This document shows, piece after piece, positions 25,140-35,302 of a DNA stretch of 64,000 nucleotides (positions are counted from its first letter, which is position 1; each line of letters begins with the position of its first letter). Both the position numbers and the translations under genes were made by a program. The notes below the pieces were generated by a model, which was given only the letters and a program-made list of their open reading frames with translations, was not told the DNA's origin and did no database searches. This DNA comes from Paracoccaceae bacterium (lineage in GTDB: Bacteria; Pseudomonadota; Alphaproteobacteria; Rhodobacterales; Rhodobacteraceae), in assembly GCA_026706985.1 (NCBI GenBank), contig JAPOXR010000014.1, positions 1-64,000 on the forward strand. The letters run 5' to 3'.

Positions 25140-26291
25140 TTATGTTTCCTGCTTTTTGCGCCGGCTGCGTTCCGACGCCGACTTAAGTTGACCGCACGCC
25201 GCCATGATGTCTTCGCCTCTCGGCGTACGGATTGGAGAGGCGTAGCCGGCGTGGAACAGTATCGATGCGAACTCCCGGATGCGCTCCGGGGTGGAACGTT
25301 CAAACTGTGCACCCGGCCAGTGATTGAATGGAATCAGATTGATTTTCGCAGGTATGCCCTTGATCAGTTTCACCAGCCTCCGCGCATCCGCATCGCTGTC
25401 ATTTACATCCTTCAGCATGACGTATTCAAATGTGATCCGGTCCGCGTTGGACAGTTTCGGGTAACTCCGCAGAGCCGCAAAAAGTGTCTCAATATTCCAT
25501 TTTCTGTTGATCGGAACCAACCGGTCACGGATCTCGTCTGTGGTTGCATGCAGTGAGACCGCGAGGCGGCAGCCGATTTCCTCTCCGGCGCGGTGGATTC
25601 CCGGCACCACTCCGGCGGTGGAAAGCGTGATCCTGCGGCGTGACAGGCTGATCCCTTCGCCATCCATGGCGATCCTGACAGTATCGCGGACGCTGTCAAA
25701 ATTATACAGCGGCTCCCCCATTCCCATGAATACGATATTCGACAGGAGGCGGGTTTCATTCTTCGGATGCCGGCCCCTTTCCGGCCATTCACCCAAATCA
25801 TCGCGCACGGCGAGAATTTGCCCGACAATTTCCGCCGCGGTGAGATTGCGCACCATCGCCTGAGTTCCGGTGTGGCAGAAAGCACAGTTCAATGTGCATC
25901 CCACCTGCGAGGAAATGCAAAGCGTTCCGCGATCCTGTTCCGGGATATAGACAGATTCGATTTCCTTTCCGTCGCCAAGGCGGAACAGGTATTTTCTGGT
26001 GCCATCAAGGCTCACTTGCCGCAGCGCCAATTCCGGCACTTGAATCGAGAACACATCCTGCAGCCCAAGCCGGTAGTCGCGCGCAAGATTGGTCATTTCA
26101 GAAAACCCGCGCACGCCTTTCTGGTAGATCCATTGCCATATCTGGGCGGTACGCATACCCAGCCTGGCACGGTCGGTGCCATGCGCCAGAAGCAGTGCGC
26201 TGAGCGACTCGCGGGTTTCACCGACAATATTCACGCGGGTGTCAGCGCTGACGGAAGAAGCAGTTCCTTCCGGATATACAGCAACTGTCAT
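25140..26291 (-). CDS. rlmN: Dual-specificity rRNA/tRNA adenine-C2 methyltransferase RlmN
   Basis: Radical-SAM enzyme that methylates A2503 of 23S rRNA and A37 of some tRNAs. The cluster motif CTLNCAFCHTG is present, along with NIVFMGMGEPLYNFD and the C-terminal IRTPRGEDIMAACGQL that holds the methyl-carrying cysteine. Length of 383 residues is normal. It lies 37 bp downstream of the IalB gene on the same strand. Confidence 0.95.
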   Translation of the reverse strand: MTVAVYPEGTASSVSADTRVNIVGETRESLSALLLAHGTDRARLGMRTAQIWQWIYQKGVRGFSEMTNLARDYRLGLQDVFSIQVPELALRQVSLDGTRKYLFRLGDGKEIESVYIPEQDRGTLCISSQVGCTLNCAFCHTGTQAMVRNLTAAEIVGQILAVRDDLGEWPERGRHPKNETRLLSNIVFMGMGEPLYNFDSVRDTVRIAMDGEGISLSRRRITLSTAGVVPGIHRAGEEIGCRLAVSLHATTDEIRDRLVPINRKWNIETLFAALRSYPKLSNADRITFEYVMLKDVNDSDADARRLVKLIKGIPAKINLIPFNHWPGAQFERSTPERIREFASILFHAGYASPIRTPRGEDIMAACGQLKSASERSRRKKQET

Positions 26292-26328
26292 GATTTCCGG
26301 TGATTGTTCATATTCGCCGCTGCAGCGG

Positions 26329-26886
26329 TCAAAGCTGCTGTGTGCAGCTTTCAGCCAATGCCAGCGCCGCGGTCAGGCCGAGCAGCGAGAACGTATCTTC
26401 CGTCTTGGTGTCACGCCAGGAAAATCCGGTGACAACCGCGTCACGGCCCTGTTTCATGGCTTCAACCACCTCGTCATCCTGACCTGGATGCGGCCAAGCC
26501 CATTCCTCGCTCTGTCTTTCGGTTCCGGGATCCAATTCAAACACCCGCCCACCGATAGTCATTGTCACAACCGAACCCTTCTTGAACGGGTAACCACCCT
26601 GAAATGATACCAGCTGTCTATAACGGGCATTGGGAAGCACCGTGATCGCAAGCAGGATGTCGCCCCGGGCAACCTCGGCCCTCTTGCCATCCCTGGTGTT
26701 CACGGTGCTGGTCGGTTTTGCAATAACACCGCATTCCGCCACTCCGACGATGCTTTTGTAGACAGTCCAATTCCGGCTTTTTGAAACTTCAATGATTTCG
26801 ACTTTGTCCTGTGCTACCGAAGCTGATCCGATCAATGCGGCCAAAAATGCTCCAGTGATGAATTTCGTGATGCTGAAATCCGCCAT
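26329..26886 (-). CDS. Invasion-associated locus B (IalB) family protein
   Basis: The ATG at 26886 gives a clean signal peptide (MADFSITKFITGAFLAALIGSASVAQ); the open frame continues about 57 codons upstream without matching the family. The mature part has the IalB pattern: WTVYKSIVGVAECGV, DILLAITVLPN, KKGSVVTMTIGGRVFEL, and a Cys near the C-terminus. IalB-like proteins are secreted and widespread in free-living alphaproteobacteria, so the name does not imply virulence here. Confidence 0.8.
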   Translation of the reverse strand: MADFSITKFITGAFLAALIGSASVAQDKVEIIEVSKSRNWTVYKSIVGVAECGVIAKPTSTVNTRDGKRAEVARGDILLAITVLPNARYRQLVSFQGGYPFKKGSVVTMTIGGRVFELDPGTERQSEEWAWPHPGQDDEVVEAMKQGRDAVVTGFSWRDTKTEDTFSLLGLTAALALAESCTQQL

Positions 26887-27204
26887 CCTGTGACAACCCG
26901 ACTTGACTGCTTTAGTCAGCCATTCTGCATGGCTATAGGGAAAACTCAAGAATCCGCTCTCCAAAACAAGACTTATGCCCGACGCGGCTCCGGATTTGCC
27001 ACGCCGCAAACAGGCCTGAAAGCGAATCAGGAATTCCGACGTCATGAACCGATTCACCTTCCGCCTTCTTCGCTGATATTATTCTTCCCGGTCCGGTGGA
27101 GCAACAGATTTCAATTGTAGACCCCGGTTGCTGCCTGAAACCGGAAAATTGGATTTTCCCGCCGATCGCTGTAAATGGTCGCCCGGAATGATCGGAGAGG
27201 CAAA

Positions 27205-28611
27205 ATGAGTGTGCCGAAGACATTGTATGACAAAATCTGGGATGCGCATGTCGTCCATGAGGCAGAGGATGGCACCTGTATCCTGTATATTGACCGCCAT
27301 TTGGTTCACGAAGTCACCAGTCCGCAGGCGTTTGAGGGGCTGCGCCTTGCCGGCCGCCAAGTGCGGTCTCCCAAGCAGACTATCGCTGTTCCCGACCATA
27401 ACGTTCCCACTGATGAAAGCCGTTCCGAGCGGATCGAAGATGAAGAGAGCCGTATTCAGGTTGAGGCGTTGGAAGCCAACGCAAAGGAATTCGGATTGGA
27501 ATATTACAGCGTCAACGACATCCGGCAGGGGATTGTTCACATTATCGGTCCCGAGCAGGGTTGGACGCTGCCGGGAACGACGATTGTATGCGGAGACAGC
27601 CACACTGCCACGCATGGCGCATTCGGTGCGCTGGCGCACGGAATCGGCACCAGTGAAGTCGAACATGTGCTGGCGACGCAGACACTGATTCAAAAAAAAT
27701 CCCTCAATATGAAAGTGGAAGTGAGTGGCGAGACCGGTCTCGGTGTCACCGCCAAAGACATCACATTGTCGATAATCGGAGCCACCGGCACCGCCGGCGG
27801 CAGCGGACATGTGATTGAATATTGCGGCGATGCGATCACCAACCTGTCGATGGAAGGCCGCATGACGGTCTGTAACATGGCAATCGAAGGCGGTGCCCGC
27901 GCTGGGCTGGTGGCACCGGATCAGAAGACATTCGATTATGTCCGTGGGCGTCCGAATGCCCCCAAGGGCGGCGCATTTGAGATGGCGATGAATGACTGGG
28001 CGCTGCTGCAATCCGATGATGGGGCGTATTTCGACAGGCAGGTACGGATCGATGCCGCTTCAATCGCACCGGTTGTCACCTGGGGCACCAGTCCCGAAGA
28101 TGTCCTGCCGATCACTGGGGAAGTGCCGAGCCCGTCCGATTTTGACGGAGCGAAGTCGGATGCTGTGAAGCGGAGCCTTTCCTATATGGGGCTCAAACCG
28201 GGCCGGCGGCTCACCGATATCGAGATCGACACCGTCTTTATCGGCTCATGCACGAATGGCCGCATTGAGGATCTGCGCGAAGTTGCAAAAGTCATGCATG
28301 GAAAAAAGGTTCGCCAGGGAATCCGGGCCATGATCGTACCCGGGTCGGGCCTGGTCAGGGCGCAGGCTGAGGAAGAGGGAATTGCCCAACAGTTGATTGA
28401 AGCCGGCTTCGAGTGGCGAATGGCCGGATGTTCGATGTGTCTGGGGATGAACCCGGACCAGCTGGCACCCGGAGAGCGGTGCGCTTCAACTTCCAACCGG
28501 AATTTCGAAGGTCGGCAGGGACGCGGCGGGCGCACGCATCTGCTGAGCCCGGCCATGGCCGCGGCGGCGGCAGTGACCGGTCGGCTGACCGATGTCCGCA
28601 ATCTGATGTAG
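27205..28611 (+). CDS. leuC: 3-isopropylmalate dehydratase large subunit
   Basis: Aconitase-family Fe-S enzyme of leucine synthesis that isomerises 2- to 3-isopropylmalate together with LeuD. The ATG at 27205 gives [19 protein letters not shown]. Visible motifs include [27 protein letters not shown], the ligand cysteine in [12 protein letters not shown], and [12 protein letters not shown] with the other two cluster cysteines. 468 residues. leuD follows after 10 bp, but leuB is 14 kb away. Confidence 0.96.
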   Translation: MSVPKTLYDKIWDAHVVHEAEDGTCILYIDRHLVHEVTSPQAFEGLRLAGRQVRSPKQTIAVPDHNVPTDESRSERIEDEESRIQVEALEANAKEFGLEYYSVNDIRQGIVHIIGPEQGWTLPGTTIVCGDSHTATHGAFGALAHGIGTSEVEHVLATQTLIQKKSLNMKVEVSGETGLGVTAKDITLSIIGATGTAGGSGHVIEYCGDAITNLSMEGRMTVCNMAIEGGARAGLVAPDQKTFDYVRGRPNAPKGGAFEMAMNDWALLQSDDGAYFDRQVRIDAASIAPVVTWGTSPEDVLPITGEVPSPSDFDGAKSDAVKRSLSYMGLKPGRRLTDIEIDTVFIGSCTNGRIEDLREVAKVMHGKKVRQGIRAMIVPGSGLVRAQAEEEGIAQQLIEAGFEWRMAGCSMCLGMNPDQLAPGERCASTSNRNFEGRQGRGGRTHLLSPAMAAAAAVTGRLTDVRNLM

Positions 28612-28621
28612 GGAGTTTAAA

Positions 28622-29251
28622 ATGGACAGGTTTGAGACTTTCACAGGGGTCGCGGCACCAATGCCACTGGTTAATATCGATACCGATATGATCATTCCGA
28701 AACAATTCCTGAAGACCATCAAGCGAACCGGGCTCGGAGTCAGCTTGTTCCACGAAATGCGTTACGCCATGGATGGAAGCGAGAACGCGGATTTTGTGCT
28801 GAACAGACAGGCATGGCGCAATGCCGAGATCATTGTCGCCGGCGATAATTTCGGTTGCGGTTCATCTCGGGAGCACGCGCCATGGGCCCTTAAGGATTTC
28901 GGCATCCGCTGCGTGATTTCGACCAGTTTTGCGGATATCTTTTACAATAATTGCTTCAAGAACGGCATACTTCCCATCACTTTGCCGAAAGAACAGGTCG
29001 ACAGGCTGATGGAACATGCCGACAGCGGCTCGAATGCGCGTGTCACCATCGATCTCGAGGCGCAGACGGTAACTGCCCCCGATGGCGAAACATTTCGGTT
29101 TGAGGTCGATCCTTTCCAAAAAAGATGTCTGCTTGAGGGGTTGGATGATATCGATCTGACGCTGCGGAAAGAAGCTGATATCACCGCATTTGAAGCCCGC
29201 CATCGCCTCGCAATGCCATGGCTGGCGGCGAATCCCGCCAGCACAGTCTGA
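28622..29251 (+). CDS. leuD: 3-isopropylmalate dehydratase small subunit
   Basis: Swivelling subunit of isopropylmalate isomerase. It contains [30 protein letters not shown] and [25 protein letters not shown], all diagnostic of LeuD. 209 residues. A hairpin terminator follows 6 bp after the stop, closing the leuCD operon. Confidence 0.96.
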   Translation: MDRFETFTGVAAPMPLVNIDTDMIIPKQFLKTIKRTGLGVSLFHEMRYAMDGSENADFVLNRQAWRNAEIIVAGDNFGCGSSREHAPWALKDFGIRCVISTSFADIFYNNCFKNGILPITLPKEQVDRLMEHADSGSNARVTIDLEAQTVTAPDGETFRFEVDPFQKRCLLEGLDDIDLTLRKEADITAFEARHRLAMPWLAANPASTV

Positions 29252-29257
29252 ATAGAA

Positions 29258-29285
29258 AGGGCGGCACCAACCGGCACCGCCCTTG
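29258..29285 (+). terminator. Hairpin terminator after leuD
   Basis: AAGGGCGG (29258-29265) pairs perfectly with CCGCCCTT (29278-29285) across a 12-nt loop. It lies between leuD and the convergent transporter pseudogene and may serve both strands. The T-run is minimal. Confidence 0.6.
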
Positions 29286-29326
29286 AACTTCTGAGCGCCT
29301 GTGACCAGCGCGGAACAGCACTACCG

Positions 29327-31018
29327 TCAGGCGTGCAGTTCCTGGGCTATCCGGGTTCCATCCGGCGCCGTTGTTTCGGTCGGCGCGGATACCGCGCTTG
29401 AATCCTCGGCCAGTGATTTGACCAATCCCCAGGCCATCAGCAGCAGGATGATTGATATCGGAAACCCTGCCGCAATCGAGGCAGTCTGCAAAGCTCCAAG
29501 ACCACCCGCGAGCAGCAGAACAGCGGCAACGAGACCTTCACCGAGCCCCCAGACGATCCGGAAAATCTTCGGTGGATCATCATCGCCCATCGACAGCATC
29601 GTCGTAATGACCAGTGTTCCCGAGTCTGACGAAGTGATGAACCAGGATGCCAGCAGAAGCGTCGCCAGTGCCGACAATGGCCAGGAAATCCAGCCCACAT
29701 CGCCCATCCACGAGGTGGTGCCGAGATTGGCTATAGTTTTGTACAGCGCACCCGGCAAATCCCAGTTGCGAACGGTTTCGATGACACCTGCACCTCCGGC
29801 AACGCCCGGTCCGCCGGCGGAATTCAATTCCTGCCAGATGGCATTACCGCCGAACATGCAGAGCCAGAAAAAGGCGATCGTGGTGGGAACAAACATCACG
29901 CCGACCATGAATTCACGGATGGTCCGTCCGCGCGAGATGCGGGCGATGAACATTCCGACAAATGGCGCCCATGAGATCCACCAGCCCCAATAGAAGATTG
30001 TCCAGCCACCCTGCCAGTCCACTTCAGGACCTTCATTTGCGGTCCAGAAGCCGAGCGGAATGACGTTCCAGAGATAGTCGCCTAAGGTTGTGACGAAAAA
30101 GCTCATCAGCCATGTGAACGGGCCGACGGCGATAAACGCAGCCAGCAGCACGATCGACAGCCAGATATTCCATTCGGAAATAATTCAGATGCCGTTGCCG
30201 ACTCCGGAAACCGCGGACAGTGTCGCGATGATCGAGATCACAAGGATCAATACCAGTTTCGTGGTGATGCCGTCGCTGATCCCGAACAGCACATTGAGTC
30301 CGGTTGCCATCTGACTGACCCCCAGCCCCAGTGAGGTGGCGACGCCAAAAACGGTGCCGAAAACCGCCAACAGGTCCACCGCATGTCCCATCGGACCGTA
30401 GATACGTTCTCCGATGATCGGATACAGTGAGGAACGCAGCGTCAGGGGTAGTTTTTTCCGGAAGCCGAAATAGGCGAGGCACAGCCCGACCATCACATAC
30501 ACTGCCCAGCCGTGGAATCCCCAGTGGAAATAGGTGATCCGCATTGCATCAACAGCACGGAGTATTGTCATTTCCGCATGCCCTTGATTGTCGGCATGTG
30601 GGTTATTCGGATAGCCGAAGGCACCCGAATTATCGAAATAGAAGATCGGTTCGGCAACGCCGAAGAACAGAATTCCGATACCGACCCCGGCTGAGAACAG
30701 CATGGCGAACCATGAAAAGTTGCTGAATTCAGGCCGACTGTCATCGTCGCCGAGGCGTACCTTGCCCCATTTGGAGAGCATCAGAAACAGGCACACACCG
30801 AACAGAACCGTGACAGCGGTGATATAGTACCAACTCAAGCCGCTTTCGACCCATCCGCGGACGGTGCCATAGACTTTGCCGGCAAATTCGACATTCAGAA
30901 CCGTGAACAGCACAAACACAACCACCATGACTTTGGCCGCAATTCCCATTCCGGGATGCAGACCGGTGAAAATCCCGGTCTTGGCGACCATTCTATCGCG
31001 TGGATTGGTGACAGACAT
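29327..31018 (-). pseudogene. BCCT-family betaine/carnitine/choline transporter, broken by in-frame TGA
   Basis: Two same-frame pieces make one BCCT protein. The N-terminal part has GVGIGILFFGVAEPIFYFD and YFHWGFHGWAVYVMVGL, and the C-terminal part has WWISWAPFVGMFIARISRGRTIREF and ASWFITSSDSGTLV, the family's signature blocks. Between them a TGA at 30185-30187 replaces one codon in GVGNGI-stop-IISEWNIW, where an arginine is plausible (CGA to TGA is a single transition). The start at 31018 has a GGGGAGGA ribosome-binding site, so the front end is intact. Read through, the protein would have about 563 residues. Substrate would be a compatible solute, not taurine specifically. Confidence 0.85.
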
Positions 31019-31911
31019 ATTGAATTCCTCCCCATTACAGCCCGCAGGCGCGAAAACCCCGTTTCGTGCCGTGGAACCCACCTGCCACCATGTTACCCTG
31101 TTCTACCCGAATTGCAAAATCAGGATGATTTTCTCCGCAGCCTTCCCCGGAGCGTAATTTGTCTGCAATAAACAGCCCGCCACGAAACAGGCCCGTGAGC
31201 AGTCACCACTTCAGAGCAGCCGGTTCACCTTCGGCACCGAAACTGATGGGCACAATCACAAGGCATTCGACTGCCTGCGGCTTGGGGTTGCCCCGAACGC
31301 GGCAAAACTGCCGATTTCAATGAGGTCAGTCTACGGCGCGGTGGAACTGACGCCATAGGCAAGCGGACAATTTCACTTATCGATGCACACCCGCCGGCCG
31401 TCACAGTCCGGCGCAATATCCCGGTCATGTCGGTTGGCATTGTTTTGCGTTCGACTGCAGGCATGGCATTTACATTCCTTCTATTGACGAGAGTAATGTC
31501 GAATCAGCGACATAACCGACAACGCCATGAGGTTTTCATGCTTCGATTGCGCCGGCGTGTTGCTGACGGAGATCCCCGGGGCGAATGAGGTCGAACGGAT
31601 TTGTGCTGCGCATGGATATAGCTTTCGCGGACTTGTTACAGCCGAGACCGACACGCGCTTGTGGTCGATATCTGAGCCTTTGCGCAGCGGGGGATGTTGT
31701 AGCGCATTTCTGGCGGTTTGCGGCGGTGTTCGACTTCCGGGCCGTCCATTCCGCCATGCCTCGATGCGCGGACAGCGGATCAAATCCCGGTGGCCATGTC
31801 CCGATAGAGCTTCAAGATGGCCCTTGCGCGGGACCGGCGGCGCTTGACCCGCAGGTGCATCCACTCGCCGGCGTAGTATTCCGCCTCGACCCGTTCGGCG
31901 CCCCGGAGCCG
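31019..31911. other. Non-coding gap between the BCCT gene and recombinase relic
   Basis: No open frame here resembles a protein I recognise, and the frames present are short, cysteine- and arginine-rich and overlap each other on both strands. Given the recombinase relic to the right, this stretch is probably decayed mobile DNA. I see no RNA gene or convincing terminator in it. Confidence 0.4.
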
Positions 31912-32247
31912 GATCGCGAACTGGCGCAGCGTGAGCCCCGCCGCCTCGCATTCGAGCGCCGGCAGAAGCCCGCGGCGGTCTACCGGCACAAGGTGGAGCG
32001 GCTTGGCGAGGCGCTGAAGCGCCCCGACGAGCGCGCCGAGGCGGCGGACGCCATCCGGGGGCTGATCGAGCGTATCGTGCTCACCCCCGGCGAGAAGTGG
32101 GGCGAGGTCCACGCCACGCTGCACGGCGACCTCGCCACCATCGTCGAATGGACCGGAAACGGCGGTGATGAGGGCGGGACCGGCACGCCCGGTTCGGGTT
32201 TGTCGGTCTCGGCTGAAACGGGAACCCGTTTGATGCGTGTCGGGTAG
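31912..32247 (+). pseudogene. Large serine recombinase, C-terminal relic
   Basis: Residues VYRHKVERLGEALKRPDERAE followed by AIRGLIERIVLTPGEKWGE and LHGDLATIVEWT match the C-terminal end of resolvase-type large serine recombinases. The N-terminal catalytic and zinc-ribbon domains are absent. Just upstream a neighbouring frame gives APPPRIRAPAEA, resembling the normal linker, so a frameshift near 31975 is likely. This marks a former integrative element in the leuD-leuB block. Confidence 0.7.
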
Positions 32248-32484
32248 CCGCCGCCCTGTTGCCGGATATGTCTCGGCACTGAACTCCTGATTTGGGGGTG
32301 ATCCGTTCCGTTTCAACAAGTTTGACGTCCGTCGCAAGGACATGTCCAACTTCGGAATGTCGTTGACTGCAGCGATTTCAGTCAGGGAGAGCGGTTTGTT
32401 GTGTGCGCTCGGTCCTCCGTGAATGTCTGTGCCGGGTGAATAAACTGCGGAATTGCCGGAGAGAATCTTTGATTTTGGGGTCGA

Positions 32485-33546
32485 TCAGCCGCGGCGTATC
32501 CGCTTTCCGGTTTCGGCATCGAAGAAATAGGTATGCTCTGAATTGATGCTGAGCCCGATGCGGTCATTGATCGCGACTTTGAGGTAGCGGTCGCCCTTGC
32601 AGGTCAGCCTTTGCTGCCCGAGCTGTGCGGTCACGACCACGCTTTCGCCTGTGTTTTCGGTGGCGTAGACGGTTGCCTGTGTCGTGCCGTCATCGGCTGC
32701 GGTGACGCTGATGTCTTCGGGCCGGATTCCCATCACCGCGGCGTTTTGGTCGGGTAGGGATGCGTCGGCGATGGGGCGACCGCCGCCGGTGACAAATCCG
32801 CCATTGCTGATGTTGCCCTGCAGGAGATTCATCGCCGGTGAGCCGATGAATCCGGCGACGAAAATGTTTTCCGGATCATTATAGATCTGGTCCGGTGTTC
32901 CGAGCTGCTGAATGCGGCCATGCTCCATCACGCCGACACGGTCAGCAAGTGTCATCGCTTCGATCTGGTCATGGGTCACATAGATCGTGGTGATCTGCAG
33001 CTCATGGCTGAGATGTTTCAACTCGGCCCGCATGCTCACCCGCAGTTTCGCATCAAGGTTCGACAGCGGCTCATCCATCAGGAATACCAGAGGGGTTCTT
33101 ACGATTGCCCGGGCGAGTGCCACGCGCTGCCGCTGGCCACCGGACAATTCACGCGGGCGCCGGGAAAGAAACTCCGCCAGTTCGACCTTGGCCGCCGCCG
33201 CCTGAACCCGCGGCGTGATTTCCGCCTTCGCCGCTCTCCTGACACGAAGCGGATAGGCGATGTTTTCGAACACCGTCATATGCGGATAAAGTCCGTAATT
33301 CTGGAACACCATCGCAACATTCCGGTCCTTGGGCAGGTCGTCATTGACCATACGGTCGCCGATCCAGATCTCTCCCTCTGTCGGTTCCTCCAACCCGGCG
33401 ATCATGCGCATTGTTGTGGTTTTCCCGCAGCCCGACGGACCGAGCAGCACCAGGAATTCGCGATCCTTGATTTCCAGGCTCTGATTATCGACGCCGACGA
33501 AGCTGCCCCAGCGTTTCGTGACATTTTTCAATCGAACTCCGGCCAT
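32485..33546 (-). CDS. Carbohydrate ABC transporter ATP-binding protein (UgpC/MalK-like)
   Basis: 353-residue ATPase with Walker A LGPSGCGKTTTMRMIAG, signature RELSGGQRQRVALARAI, Walker B LVFLMDEPLSNLDAKLR, and a C-terminal TOBE-like regulatory domain (MGIRPEDISVTAAD). These are features of the CUT1 sugar-importer class. The ATG at 33546 overlaps the upstream permease stop, so the two are coupled. It is the last gene of a four-gene operon. Confidence 0.9.
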   Translation of the reverse strand: MAGVRLKNVTKRWGSFVGVDNQSLEIKDREFLVLLGPSGCGKTTTMRMIAGLEEPTEGEIWIGDRMVNDDLPKDRNVAMVFQNYGLYPHMTVFENIAYPLRVRRAAKAEITPRVQAAAAKVELAEFLSRRPRELSGGQRQRVALARAIVRTPLVFLMDEPLSNLDAKLRVSMRAELKHLSHELQITTIYVTHDQIEAMTLADRVGVMEHGRIQQLGTPDQIYNDPENIFVAGFIGSPAMNLLQGNISNGGFVTGGGRPIADASLPDQNAAVMGIRPEDISVTAADDGTTQATVYATENTGESVVVTAQLGQQRLTCKGDRYLKVAINDRIGLSINSEHTYFFDAETGKRIRRG

Positions 33547-34373
33547 CAGCGCACTGCTCCCATTGTCATGCCCTGAACAAAATGTCTGCGGATCACCAGC
33601 GCCAGCACGAACATCGGCACCATGATGATGATTCCGGCCGCCGAGAGAAGATTCCATAAATCCCCTTCCTCGGCCTTGAACAAGGCGAGTCCGATCGGCA
33701 GCGTCACCGCGTCCTTATTGGTCAGGATCAAGGCAAACAGAAACTCGTTCCAAGCGATGATGAAACAGAAAATTCCGGAAGTGATGAGGCCCGGGGCGGC
33801 CATCGGCAGCACGATATTGCGGATCACCTGAAGGCGGCTGGAGCCGTCAACCATGGCCGCTTCCTCGGTGTCGACGGGAATTCCGTCGATAAATCCCTTA
33901 ATCATCCAGACCGCGAATGGCATGACGATCGCGAGATTGACCAGCACCAGCCCGACCCGCGTATCAAGCAGCCCGATGTCGCGGAACATGACAAAGAATG
34001 GCAGCACGATCACCACCGCGGGCACGAACTGCGTTGCCAGAATCAAGACCAGCATTGCCGTCGCTCCACGCAGCTCGAAACGCGAAAACGCATAAGCCGC
34101 ACCGGTGGCGACGGGAATTGCGATCGCCACCGTGGCGGCGGCGACAATCGTGGAGTTGAACAGTTTCTGTCCCAAATCATAGGGCTGTGCGAAGACGGTG
34201 GAAAAATTTTCAAGCGTCGGCCGAAAGACGAGCTTGAGTTGGTACACATCAACATGGGTTTTGAATGCAGCGAGGAAAATCCAGATAATCGGCACCAGCA
34301 TGACAGCGGCTGCAGCCAGGATGATCACGGTCTGCAGCGATTGCCAGACGATGCGTATCCGTGTCCCGGTCAT
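33546..34373 (-). CDS. Carbohydrate ABC transporter permease (UgpE/MalG-like)
   Basis: 275 residues with six predicted membrane segments and the EAA loop EEAAMVDGSSRLQVIRNIVLPMAAPG. The family's ending with VQGMTMGAVR is typical of MalG-type permeases of CUT1 importers. Stop and start overlaps with both neighbours indicate a single translationally coupled operon. Confidence 0.9.
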   Translation of the reverse strand: MTGTRIRIVWQSLQTVIILAAAAVMLVPIIWIFLAAFKTHVDVYQLKLVFRPTLENFSTVFAQPYDLGQKLFNSTIVAAATVAIAIPVATGAAYAFSRFELRGATAMLVLILATQFVPAVVIVLPFFVMFRDIGLLDTRVGLVLVNLAIVMPFAVWMIKGFIDGIPVDTEEAAMVDGSSRLQVIRNIVLPMAAPGLITSGIFCFIIAWNEFLFALILTNKDAVTLPIGLALFKAEEGDLWNLLSAAGIIIMVPMFVLALVIRRHFVQGMTMGAVR

Positions 34374-35242
34374 TGCTTTTTGAATACCAGTCTGGCGTAG
34401 GCGTAGGTCAGGAAAATCATCGGTATGACCATAAGCCAGGCAACCGCAGCCGAGTAACCGATCTGCCCGTATTTCAGACCATTGAAATAAATATAGTGGC
34501 TCAGCGTCTGTGTGGCCGAACCGGGGCCACCATTGGTGAGCATATAAACCTGATCGAATGTCTTCAGCGAGAAGATGGATTTCAGGATAATGACCACTGC
34601 CAGAACCGGCATCAATTGCGGCAGCGTGATATCGCGGAAGACGCGCCAGCCGCTTGCTCCATCGACTTCGGCGGCTTCAATGGTATCGCGCGGCACCGCG
34701 GCGAGACCGCCGATCAGCACCAGGGTGAGGAAGGGAATCCAGCCCCAGACATCGGCCATGACGCAGACGGCGAATGCCAGCATCGGAACGGAGAGCCAGT
34801 TGATGTCGGCAAGCGGTGGAATCAGCAATCCGAAGAAAGCGTCAAACAGGCCGAATTCCGGGTTGAACATGAACCGGAATGATACTCCGATCAGTGCCGG
34901 TGACATAGCGAATGGCAAAATCAATAATGTCTGTACGGCGCCGCGGAACTTGCCGCCAGGTACCAGAAGCAAGGCCAGCCCGAGCGAAAAAATCACTGTC
35001 AGCGCTACTGTGAGGACGGTGTAGACCGCAGTGACGGTGACAGAATTCCAGAATGCCGGCTCTTCGAAAACCGCCCAAACATAGTTTTCCGATCCCAAAA
35101 AGCCCTGGGGGAAGCCGGGCCGGGTTAGGCGGCCCTGATACATGGAAAAGATGAAAGATTGTATCAACGGCCATACCGCGGTGGCGAACACAACCACCAC
35201 CGCCGGCAGCACCAGAAGATATTTCAGTGTGTGATCACGCAA
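34370..35242 (-). CDS. Carbohydrate ABC transporter permease (UgpA/MalF-like)
   Basis: 290 residues with multiple membrane helices and the EAA loop IEAAEVDGASGWRVFRDITLPQLMPV, as in MalF-type partners. It overlaps the MalG-type permease gene by 4 bp. A 60-bp gap containing a perfect 12-bp hairpin separates it from the binding-protein gene upstream. The transported sugar or polyol cannot be named from sequence. Confidence 0.9.
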   Translation of the reverse strand: MRDHTLKYLLVLPAVVVVFATAVWPLIQSFIFSMYQGRLTRPGFPQGFLGSENYVWAVFEEPAFWNSVTVTAVYTVLTVALTVIFSLGLALLLVPGGKFRGAVQTLLILPFAMSPALIGVSFRFMFNPEFGLFDAFFGLLIPPLADINWLSVPMLAFAVCVMADVWGWIPFLTLVLIGGLAAVPRDTIEAAEVDGASGWRVFRDITLPQLMPVLAVVIILKSIFSLKTFDQVYMLTNGGPGSATQTLSHYIYFNGLKYGQIGYSAAVAWLMVIPMIFLTYAYARLVFKKQ

Positions 35243-35261
35243 AGCCTTGCCCGGCGATCAT

Positions 35262-35289
35262 ATGGCGGCGCGGTTGCCCGCGCCGCCAT
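35262..35289 (-). promoter_or_regulatory. Intercistronic hairpin between the sugar-binding protein and permease genes
   Basis: ATGGCGGCGCGG (35262-35273) and CCGCGCCGCCAT (35278-35289) form a perfect 12-bp stem with a TTGC loop, located entirely between the two coding regions. It has no U-tract. The placement matches the hairpins after tauA and dctP in this window. Confidence 0.7.
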
Positions 35290-35302
35290 GGTGTATCCGT
35301 AC

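Noticed and set aside
27079-28011. 310-residue open frame antisense to leuC
   Set aside because: Shadow of the strongly conserved leuC coding sequence.
31780-32349. 189-residue minus-strand frame over the recombinase relic
   Set aside because: The plus strand matches serine recombinase C-termini; this frame is arginine/glycine-rich and matches nothing.
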